Shown: piece after piece, positions 57,637 through 64,000 of the stretch
How the letters are laid out: each line of letters opens with the position of its first letter
How positions within the stretch are numbered: the stretch's first letter is position 1
Assembly: GCF_000285595.1 (NCBI RefSeq)
Contig: NZ_HE611070.1
Coordinates: 66,933-130,932, forward strand
DNA length: 64,000 nt
Direction: 5' to 3'
Source of the DNA: Kurthia senegalensis
GTDB taxonomy: Bacteria > Bacillota > Bacilli > Bacillales_A > Planococcaceae
Notes under the pieces: generated by a model
Told to the model about the DNA's origin: nothing
Databases searched by the model: none
What the model saw: the letters and a program-made list of their open reading frames with translations, nothing else
Position numbers and translations under genes: made by a program

Positions 57637-58353
57637 TTATTGAATTGGCATTTTATTTGGCATACCTGGTTTACGAGGATATTTTTTCGGTGTTGTTTTT
57701 ACTTTATCAAAAGTAAAAATAACGCGTTCACTTTCCTCTACTGGTAAAACGAAATTAAATTCTTTATTTAATTTTACGCCTAACACTGACAATGCCTTCT
57801 TCGCATCTTTTAATTCATCTTCGCCACTCGCTGCTTTCATCGCAACAAATTGACCGCCCTCTTTTACGAGAGGAATACAAAGCTCTGATAAAACAGACAT
57901 ACGTGCAACGGCACGAGCTGTTACTAAATCAAAGGCTTCACGGTATTTTGGATTGCGACCGAAGTCTTCCGCACGTGAATGAACAAAATTCATATTGCTT
58001 AAACCAAGTTCATCGCTTAAATGATTTAAAAATTGAATACGTTTGTTTAAAGAATCTACGATTGTGATTTGTAAGTGCGGGAAACAGATTTTAATTGGAA
58101 TACTTGGGAAACCTGCACCTGCACCGACATCACATACTGATGTTACTTTCGTAAAATCAACATAGAACGCTGCACTAATTGAATCATAGAAGTGTTTTAA
58201 ATAAACAGATGGTTGATCTGTAATCGCTGTTAAGTTCATTTTTTCATTCCACTCAACAAGCGTTTTAAAATACGTATCGAACTGTTGCTTTTGTTCTGTT
58301 GATAACTCAATACCTTTTTCTTTTAATGCTTCATAAAATTGTTCTTCGTTCAT
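57637..58353 (-). CDS. rsmG: 16S rRNA (guanine-527-N7) methyltransferase RsmG
   Basis: A 238-aa SAM methyltransferase. Motif [18 protein letters not shown] (about 70-86), strand-2 acid at [10 protein letters not shown] and motif IV at [12 protein letters not shown]. It methylates G527 of 16S rRNA. The start at 58353 ([10 protein letters not shown]) follows AAGGAGA seven bases upstream. A DnaA-box cluster lies between it and mnmG. Confidence 0.95.
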   Translation of the reverse strand: MNEEQFYEALKEKGIELSTEQKQQFDTYFKTLVEWNEKMNLTAITDQPSVYLKHFYDSISAAFYVDFTKVTSVCDVGAGAGFPSIPIKICFPHLQITIVDSLNKRIQFLNHLSDELGLSNMNFVHSRAEDFGRNPKYREAFDLVTARAVARMSVLSELCIPLVKEGGQFVAMKAASGEDELKDAKKALSVLGVKLNKEFNFVLPVEESERVIFTFDKVKTTPKKYPRKPGMPNKMPIQ

Positions 58354-58367
58354 GTCGCTCTCCTTAT

Positions 58368-58400
58368 TTATACACAGGTTCATCCACAGGCTGTGGATGA
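58368..58400. promoter_or_regulatory. DnaA-box cluster between mnmG and rsmG
   Basis: TTATACACA (58368-58376, perfect), TCATCCACA (58380-58388) and TGTGGATGA (58392-58400, reverse), the last two each with one mismatch. Confidence 0.5.
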
Positions 58401-58407
58401 ATCTATA

Positions 58408-60285
58408 TTATACTTTTGCGATTTTTCCTTGTTCGATATAAACGAGCAAAATGGAAATATCTGCTGGGTTTACACCTGAAATACGAGATGCTTGTGCAAC
58501 AGATAATGGACGTACATCTTTTAATTTTTCTTTCGCTTCTGTAGCGATTCCGTTAATTGCATCGTAATCGATGTTTTCTGGAATTTTTTTGTTTTCCATT
58601 TTTTTCATCTTCGCAACTTGTTGCATCGCTTTTTCAATATATCCTTCATATTTCACTTGAATTTCAACTTGTTCACGTACTTCTTCTTCCAATTCAGGAG
58701 CGTCTGTAATTTGTGCGATGAATTCATAGTCTAATTCAGGACGTTTTAATAACTCAATCCCACGAATACCATCTTTTAATGGACTACTGCCTAGCTCTGC
58801 TAACTGATCATTAATTGCGCGTGGTTTAATAGCAAAGTCGCGTAAACGTTGGATTTCCGCTTCTACTTTTGCTTTTTTCGCTTCAAATTTATTGAAACGT
58901 TCTTCAGAAATAAGACCCACTTTAAATGCTTTTTCAGTTAAACGCATATCTGCATTATCGTGACGTAGTAATAAACGATATTCCGCACGAGATGTTAATA
59001 AACGGTACGGTTCGCTCGTGCCTTTCGTTACTAAATCGTCAATTAGAACGCCGATATATGCATCAGAACGATCTAAAATAATTTCTTCTTTGCCTACTGC
59101 ACGAGCAGCTGCATTAATACCAGCCATCATACCTTGACCAGCAGCTTCTTCATAGCCTGAAGTACCGTTAATTTGTCCAGCTGTGTATAAGTTTTGAATA
59201 CGTTTCGTTTCAAGTGTTGGCCATAATTGAGTCGGCACGATTGCATCGTACTCAATTGCATAACCAGCACGCATCATTTCAGCTTTTTCTAAACCTGGAA
59301 TCGTTTCAAGCATTTTAAGTTGTACGTGTTCTGGAAGACTTGTTGATAATCCTTGTACGTACACTTCTTCTGTATTACGACCTTCTGGCTCTAAGAAAAG
59401 TTGGTGACGTGGTTTATCCGCAAAACGGACAATTTTTGTTTCAATTGATGGGCAATAACGAGGACCTGTCCCTACAATGACACCTGTGTACATTGGTGAT
59501 TGGTCTAAGTTATCATTAATCACTTGGTGTGTTGCTTCACTCGTATATGTTAACCAGCAAGGGATTTGATCCGTAATGAATTCAGTTGTTTCAAAGCTGA
59601 ATGCGCGTGGTTCTGGATCCCCTGGTTGAATTTCAGTTTTAGAATAGTCGATTGTTTTACTGTTTACACGTGGTGGTGTACCTGTTTTAAAACGTACTAA
59701 ATCAAAACCTAACTCTTTTAAGTTATCCGCTAATTTAATTGATGGTTGTTGGTTGTTTGGACCTGAAGAATATTTCAAATCGCCGATAATGATTTCACCG
59801 CGTAAAAAAGTACCTGTCGTAATAACGACAGATTTCGCGCGATATACAGCACCTGTTTGTGTAATAACACCAACGACTGTCCCGTCTTCGATAATTAATT
59901 CATCAACCATGCCTTGTGTAATTTTTAAGTTATCTTGTTGTTCAAGAAGTTGTTTCATTGCATGTTGGTATTGGAATTTATCAGCTTGCGCACGTAATGC
60001 ACGTACTGCTGGGCCTTTCCCTGTATTCAACATACGCATTTGGATATGTGTTTTATCAATGATTTTACCCATTGCGCCACCCATTGCGTCGATTTCACGA
60101 ACGACAATCCCTTTTGCTGGACCCCCAACAGACGGATTACATGGCATAAATGCGATCATATCTAGGTTAATTGTTAATACTAATGTTTTCGCGCCCATAC
60201 GTGCTGAGGCATATGCGGCTTCTACGCCTGCATGACCTGCACCGACAACGATTACGTCAAACGTGCCTGCTTCATAAGTGTGCAT
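58408..60285 (-). CDS. mnmG: tRNA uridine-5-carboxymethylaminomethyl synthesis enzyme MnmG (GidA)
   Basis: A 625-aa FAD enzyme that, with MnmE, modifies the wobble uridine of some tRNAs. It has FAD binding ([19 protein letters not shown], about 11-29), the catalytic region [13 protein letters not shown] and C-terminal tRNA-binding helices ([14 protein letters not shown]). The length is normal. It lies about 37 bases after mnmE. Confidence 0.95.
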   Translation of the reverse strand: MHTYEAGTFDVIVVGAGHAGVEAAYASARMGAKTLVLTINLDMIAFMPCNPSVGGPAKGIVVREIDAMGGAMGKIIDKTHIQMRMLNTGKGPAVRALRAQADKFQYQHAMKQLLEQQDNLKITQGMVDELIIEDGTVVGVITQTGAVYRAKSVVITTGTFLRGEIIIGDLKYSSGPNNQQPSIKLADNLKELGFDLVRFKTGTPPRVNSKTIDYSKTEIQPGDPEPRAFSFETTEFITDQIPCWLTYTSEATHQVINDNLDQSPMYTGVIVGTGPRYCPSIETKIVRFADKPRHQLFLEPEGRNTEEVYVQGLSTSLPEHVQLKMLETIPGLEKAEMMRAGYAIEYDAIVPTQLWPTLETKRIQNLYTAGQINGTSGYEEAAGQGMMAGINAAARAVGKEEIILDRSDAYIGVLIDDLVTKGTSEPYRLLTSRAEYRLLLRHDNADMRLTEKAFKVGLISEERFNKFEAKKAKVEAEIQRLRDFAIKPRAINDQLAELGSSPLKDGIRGIELLKRPELDYEFIAQITDAPELEEEVREQVEIQVKYEGYIEKAMQQVAKMKKMENKKIPENIDYDAINGIATEAKEKLKDVRPLSVAQASRISGVNPADISILLVYIEQGKIAKV

Positions 60286-60322
60286 GACTCGTAATACTTC
60301 CCTTCTATTTCAAAAATATATG

Positions 60323-61708
60323 TTATTTTCCTAAGCAGAATTGAGAGAACAATTGATTAATTAGTTCATCTTGAACGGTTTCACCGATAATTTCGCCAAG
60401 AATTTCCCAAGAGCGTGTCAAGTCCATTTGGATCATATCTACAGGAATCCCTGCTTCCGCTGCTTGGATTGCATCTTGAATGCGATCTTTTGCTTGGTGT
60501 AATAATGCGATGTGACGCGCATTTGAAACGTATGTTGGATCTTCCGCTTCCACTTGACCTGAGAAGAATAAAGAAGCAATTGCTTCTTCTAATTTCTCGA
60601 TACCTTCATCTTGTAAAATCGATGTCGTAATGACATGATGACCTGCAGCAATTTCTCGCACGCGATCTAAATCGATTTTTTGAGGTAAGTCTGTTTTGTT
60701 TACGACCACGATGTAGTTCATATCTTGAACGGTTTCAAATAAGCGTTCATCTTCAGGGCTAAGCACTTCATTGTAGTTCATTAAAAGAAGTGTTAAATCC
60801 GCATCGCGTAAAGCTTCGCGAGAACGTTCTACACCAATTCGTTCAACGATATCTTCCGTTTCACGAATACCAGCTGTATCCACAAGGCGAAGCGGAACGC
60901 CACGAACGTTGACATACTCTTCAATAATATCACGAGTCGTACCTGCTACGTCCGTAACAATCGCTTTATTTTCTTGTACTAAATTATTTAAAAGTGAAGA
61001 TTTACCAACGTTTGGACGACCTAAAATTACCGTCGATAAGCCTTCACGTAAAATTTTACCTTGAGAAGATGTATTTAAAAGGCGTGTAATTTCTTTTTCG
61101 ACCCATGAACAATTTTTGATCATAAGAGGAATCGTTACTTCTTCCACATCATCGTATTCTGGATAGTCAATATTCACTTCAACTTGTGCCAATACTTCTA
61201 AAATAGATTGGCGAAGCGATTTAATTAAGCGTGATAATTTACCGTCCATTTGACCGAGTGCTACATTCATCGCACGATCTGTTTTTGCACGAATTAAATC
61301 CATAACAGCTTCCGCTTGAGATAAATCGATACGACCATTTAAAAAGGCACGTTTCGTAAATTCTCCCGGTTCAGCCATGCGTGCACCATTACGAAGAACT
61401 AATTGTAAAACACGATTGACTGTAACAAGTCCCCCGTGACAGTTAATTTCTACGACATCTTCACGCGTAAATGTTTTAGGTCCGCGCATAAGAGATAACA
61501 TCACTTCCTCCACAACTTCACCTGTATCTACTTCTTTCAGATGACCGTAATGAATAGTATGTGATGTTTGTTCTACTAATTTTTTACCGCTCGGTGAATG
61601 AAAAACTTTATCGGCAATTTCAACTGCTTGATCCCCACTTAATCGAACGATAGCAATCGCGCCTTCTCCCATAGGAGTAGATATCGCGGCAATTGTATCA
61701 AATTCCAT
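60323..61708 (-). CDS. mnmE: tRNA modification GTPase MnmE
   Basis: A 461-aa protein. N-terminal tetrahydrofolate domain ([24 protein letters not shown], about 2-25), G domain with [12 protein letters not shown] (about 226-237), DVAGTTRD and NKTD, and the terminal CLGK. It works with MnmG. The start at 61708 has GGAGG nine bases upstream. Two back-to-back DnaA boxes (61732-61749) lie just before it. Confidence 0.95.
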   Translation of the reverse strand: MEFDTIAAISTPMGEGAIAIVRLSGDQAVEIADKVFHSPSGKKLVEQTSHTIHYGHLKEVDTGEVVEEVMLSLMRGPKTFTREDVVEINCHGGLVTVNRVLQLVLRNGARMAEPGEFTKRAFLNGRIDLSQAEAVMDLIRAKTDRAMNVALGQMDGKLSRLIKSLRQSILEVLAQVEVNIDYPEYDDVEEVTIPLMIKNCSWVEKEITRLLNTSSQGKILREGLSTVILGRPNVGKSSLLNNLVQENKAIVTDVAGTTRDIIEEYVNVRGVPLRLVDTAGIRETEDIVERIGVERSREALRDADLTLLLMNYNEVLSPEDERLFETVQDMNYIVVVNKTDLPQKIDLDRVREIAAGHHVITTSILQDEGIEKLEEAIASLFFSGQVEAEDPTYVSNARHIALLHQAKDRIQDAIQAAEAGIPVDMIQMDLTRSWEILGEIIGETVQDELINQLFSQFCLGK

Positions 61709-61731
61709 AAAGACTACCTCCTGATTCATAG

Positions 61732-61749
61732 TTATCCACATGTGCATAA
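61732..61749. promoter_or_regulatory. back-to-back DnaA boxes upstream of mnmE
   Basis: TTATCCACA directly followed by TGTGCATAA, two perfect boxes in opposite directions, 24 bases before the mnmE start. Confidence 0.65.
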
Positions 61750-61834
61750 GTTATTTTCTAACTTATGATTTTAACATAAACAGCCCACACACTACAGTAA
61801 GCTGTTTACAGGAATATTTTTCCTTTAAACAATA

Positions 61835-61866
61835 ATAAAAGCCCTTCTCAAAAAATGAGAAGGACT
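61835..61866 (-). terminator. terminator after jag
   Basis: Stem CCTTCTCA/TGAGAAGG with a five-base A loop, followed by a U-rich stretch on the minus strand. Confidence 0.75.
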
Positions 61867-61889
61867 CTTTCACAATCCTTGTTTGCATT

Positions 61890-62726
61890 TTATAAAACTG
61901 GTTCAATCACAAGATGACGACGGTTTTTATCGCCTTCTGAATACGTATCTACATCGAGACGTTTCGCCAACGCATGGTGCATAACTTTGCGTTCACTTGA
62001 TGGCATTGGCTCTAACACGACAGCTTTTCTTGTTCGAATTGCTTTGTCAGCCATATTATTCGCTAATTCAATCAATGATTGTTCGCGACGTTCTCTGTAA
62101 TTTTCCACGTCTAGCTCTACCATATAGAAATGATCCGTGTACTTGTAAACGACAAGTTGCGTTAGCTGTTGCAAGGCATTAATCGTTTGGCCTCTTTTGC
62201 CAATTAAAACAGCAGCTTTTTTGCTACGTAAATTAATTTTCAAAAGTTTACCTTTGATTTCTTGAAGATCCATTTGAAGATCTTCAATACCCATACCTAA
62301 AGCTATATCATTTAAATATTTTTGGACGTGTTCAATCGTTTCACGATTGTCGTATTTAGAACTTTTTGCTTCAGAAGTAGCACTAGTTAGTACCATTTCT
62401 TCTGAAGGAGCTTGTTCCGTCATCACTTGTTGCGAATCCTCATCAGTTTTTGAAACTTCCGAGGGTTCAGTTGACTCGAATAGTTGCGTTTTAACATGTT
62501 GTTGCTGTTCATCATTCGCTGCTAACGATTGATCCACAACCTTTTCCGAAGAAACCGGTTTTAAAGTTGCTTTCACAATCGCCTTTTTAGCACCAAATCC
62601 GAAAAAACCTTTTTTGGGTTGCTGTATAACGATAATATCCACGAGATCTTCCGTTGTTTGTAACTCCGTAAGCGCCAGTTGAATAGCTTTTTCTACAGTT
62701 TTCCCAATTTGAGTTGCTTGTTTCAT
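61890..62726 (-). CDS. jag: Jag/KhpB RNA-binding protein
   Basis: A 278-aa protein with a Jag-N domain (about 1-52; KKGFFGFGAKKAIV), a Gln/Ser/Glu-rich linker, a KH domain (about 130-210, KAAVLIGKRGQTINAL) and an R3H domain (about 215-278, ERKVMHHALAKRL). It binds RNA in cell-wall and division control. It lies 53 bases after rnpA; in most Bacillales a yidC/spoIIIJ gene lies between them, and here it is missing. Confidence 0.92.
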   Translation of the reverse strand: MKQATQIGKTVEKAIQLALTELQTTEDLVDIIVIQQPKKGFFGFGAKKAIVKATLKPVSSEKVVDQSLAANDEQQQHVKTQLFESTEPSEVSKTDEDSQQVMTEQAPSEEMVLTSATSEAKSSKYDNRETIEHVQKYLNDIALGMGIEDLQMDLQEIKGKLLKINLRSKKAAVLIGKRGQTINALQQLTQLVVYKYTDHFYMVELDVENYRERREQSLIELANNMADKAIRTRKAVVLEPMPSSERKVMHHALAKRLDVDTYSEGDKNRRHLVIEPVL

Positions 62727-62779
62727 GTAAAGCCCTCCTCAATTCAGGTCATTCTTATGCAAAAAATTGCACATGAATA

Positions 62780-63160
62780 CTAATCTATTTTAGCATGTTT
62801 CGAACGATTCGCTCCACTAGTTCTTTTCAAAACTTTTGCGATTTTCAAGACGTGTTCTAGACTTTTCTTTGTTTGGAAAAAGTCCATTGCGGCCGCCGGT
62901 TTACGGGCGATAATAACATAATCCATCTCCTGTACAAGCTCATGATCCAATTCATGAAATGCTTGACGAATATGACGTTTGACTTGGTTACGCTGTACGG
63001 CATTCCCAACTTTTTTGTTTAAGGATAAGCCGATACGAAATTGCTTCTGCTCTTCTTTCGATAAACAGTACACAACAAATTGGCGGTTTGCGAAAGATTT
63101 CCCTTTTTTAAATACCTTTTGGAAATCTACGTTCTTTTTCACCCTACGTTGTTTCTTCAT
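62780..63160 (-). CDS. rnpA: ribonuclease P protein component
   Basis: A 126-aa protein that helps the RNase P RNA cut tRNA precursors. It starts [20 protein letters not shown] at 63160 (GGAGGG ten bases upstream). The core [12 protein letters not shown] (about 59-70) is the RNR motif region. It lies between rpmH and jag. Confidence 0.95.
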   Translation of the reverse strand: MKKQRRVKKNVDFQKVFKKGKSFANRQFVVYCLSKEEQKQFRIGLSLNKKVGNAVQRNQVKRHIRQAFHELDHELVQEMDYVIIARKPAAAMDFFQTKKSLEHVLKIAKVLKRTSGANRSKHAKID

Positions 63161-63213
63161 CTTTCTTATTCCCTCCATTATTTATATAGAAGAAAATAGT
63201 CCTAATACCATTG

Positions 63214-63250
63214 AAAGACGTCCCCATTCAGACCTTTTGGGAACGTCTTT
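63214..63250. other. hairpin in the rpmH-rnpA gap
   Basis: A 12-bp stem (one mismatch; AAAGACGT...GGG/ACGTCTTT) lies between rpmH and rnpA. Its U run is on the plus-strand side, so it is not a normal minus-strand terminator; it may be a processing or stability element. Confidence 0.35.
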
Positions 63251-63290
63251 CTTCTTCTTCCTCTTTTTAACTTGTTAACCCAAGCTCTTT

Positions 63291-63321
63291 AAAGAAAAAA
63301 GACCACTGAATTGGTCAGTGG
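63291..63321 (-). terminator. terminator after rpmH
   Basis: Stem CCACTGA/TCAGTGG with a five-base loop and U6 on the minus strand, three bases past the rpmH stop. It probably attenuates transcription into rnpA. Confidence 0.75.
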
Positions 63322-63323
63322 AC

Positions 63324-63458
63324 TTATGCTGATAAGACTTTACGGCCTTTACGACGGCGAGCTGCTAATACGCGGCGACCGTTTTTAGTAGCCATACGTG
63401 CGCGGAAACCGTGTACTTTACTATGTTTACGTTTTTTCGGTTGGTATGTGCGTTTCAT
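63324..63458 (-). CDS. rpmH: 50S ribosomal protein L34
   Basis: The standard 44-aa ribosomal protein: [19 protein letters not shown] at the start and [10 protein letters not shown] at the end. AGGAGGTG lies upstream, and a strong promoter is at 63520-63549. This gene, next to dnaA and oriC, fixes the position of the origin. Confidence 0.97.
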   Translation of the reverse strand: MKRTYQPKKRKHSKVHGFRARMATKNGRRVLAARRRKGRKVLSA

Positions 63459-63519
63459 TATATACACCTCCTATTGCATGAAAGTCTATTAAAAAAATAC
63501 ATTACAGACAGTCCTTGCT

Positions 63520-63549
63520 ATTATAGTTGCTTATACTGTTTTTTGTCAA
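63520..63549 (-). promoter_or_regulatory. rpmH promoter
   Basis: In minus-strand sense: perfect TTGACA (63544-63549), 18-base spacer, perfect TATAAT (63520-63525). Confidence 0.85.
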
Positions 63550-63611
63550 GTTCGTTTTGTATAAAACTTTTTATTTAAATGTAATGCATTGGATCTTTTT
63601 CTATGTTAAAG

Positions 63612-63941
63612 TTATGCACATTCCTCTCAAAAAAACTTCATTTTCCTTGGATAACTTTGTGTATATATTTCTTCCTCTTTTTACGTTATTCACAACACTT
63701 ATCAACAGCTTATACACAAACTAACAGCCTGTGGATAAATTCGATATGAATATTTATGCACCCTGTGGATAACTATCTCAAACTATTGATTTAATTGCAT
63801 TTTACTGTTAATATATTTGTGTATATATCTGTTGATAACTAGTTTTATACATTTTTTGTCCACAATATCCACAGCCTGTGGATAACATTTATACACAGGC
63901 TGTTTATATTTATTTTAACAGGTTGTGGATATTGTGGATAA
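63612..63941. other. oriC region, dense DnaA boxes
   Basis: Perfect TTATNCACA-type boxes: 63612-63620, 63686-63694, 63710-63718, 63889-63897 (forward) and 63730-63738, 63764-63772, 63877-63885, 63933-63941 (reverse). One-mismatch copies lie at 63699-63707, 63754-63762, 63830-63838, 63865-63873 and 63924-63932. AT-rich spacers such as 63780-63830 could help unwinding. The dnaA gene is expected on the plus strand just past the window. Confidence 0.92.
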
Positions 63942-64000
63942 CTGTTATGATATCCAATAGAGTATTTTAATTTTTCAATCGCACTATTTTTTTAAGAAAA

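Noticed and set aside
1-64000. CRISPR arrays, tRNA, rRNA, insertion sequences, prophage
   Set aside because: No regularly spaced repeats, no tRNA cloverleaf or rRNA sequence seen, and no transposase or phage protein among the reading frames.

Overview
The window is low-GC Gram-positive chromosome (Bacillales) running up to the replication origin at its right end. From about 36 to 63.5 kb it carries the standard left-of-oriC block: rpmH, rnpA, jag, mnmE, mnmG, rsmG, noc, parB, DUF554, mscS, DUF951, ychF, rpsF-ssb-rpsR, yybS, gdpP, rplI, dnaC, purA, walRK-yycHI-walJ, htrA and rlmH. The last 400 bp are packed with DnaA boxes and dnaA should begin just outside. A staphyloxanthin-type crtP-crtQ-crtO set, mqo, an IsdG-type haem oxygenase, several chemotaxis receptors, and the absence of soj/parA, spoIIIJ and yyaC from their usual places suggest a motile, non-sporulating member of the Planococcaceae/Caryophanaceae (Kurthia- or Caryophanon-like). 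The genus is inference only.

Layout. 0.3-6.4 kb: a methyltransferase, a PrsA-type foldase preceded by a response-regulator remnant, and a GlnK-GlnL-like two-component pair beside a glutamate/dicarboxylate symporter. 6.5-10.1 kb: a Fur-box-controlled operon for iron or haem uptake (binding lipoprotein, permease, ATPase), an ankyrin protein and an IsdG oxygenase. 10.5-16.9 kb: an acidic protein of unknown role, a coupled M20 amidohydrolase/ATP-grasp pair, and an MFS exporter divergent from a LysR regulator. 17-24.7 kb: guaC, a small lipoprotein, two divergent chemoreceptors, PsiE and PgeF. 24.7-26.5 kb: an RsbQ-like hydrolase followed by a diguanylate cyclase whose N-terminus resembles that of RsbP. 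26.6-35.8 kb: mqo, a Nudix hydrolase, an oxidoreductase, a TVP38 protein, the crtP-Q-O genes and a C39-like lipoprotein. 36-64 kb: the conserved oriC-proximal block.

Most genes lie on the minus strand, so they are transcribed away from oriC, in the direction of fork movement.

Nine reading-frame breaks, all in A/T homopolymers, hit prsA, the ATP-grasp gene, guaC, a lipoprotein gene, a chemoreceptor gene (twice), an oxidoreductase gene, yycH and parB. Adding or removing one base at each site restores a full-length protein with an exact codon count. Sequencing error is therefore more likely than real gene decay. These genes are listed at their corrected full extent.

The most interesting items are the RsbQ/PAS-GGDEF pair (a probable output-domain swap of the RsbQ-RsbP stress sensor into c-di-GMP signalling), a ParB that has lost both its parA neighbour and the usual N-terminal ParA-contact motif, and DnaA-box clusters placed before mnmE and rlmH. 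I saw no rRNA or tRNA gene, CRISPR array, IS element or prophage.
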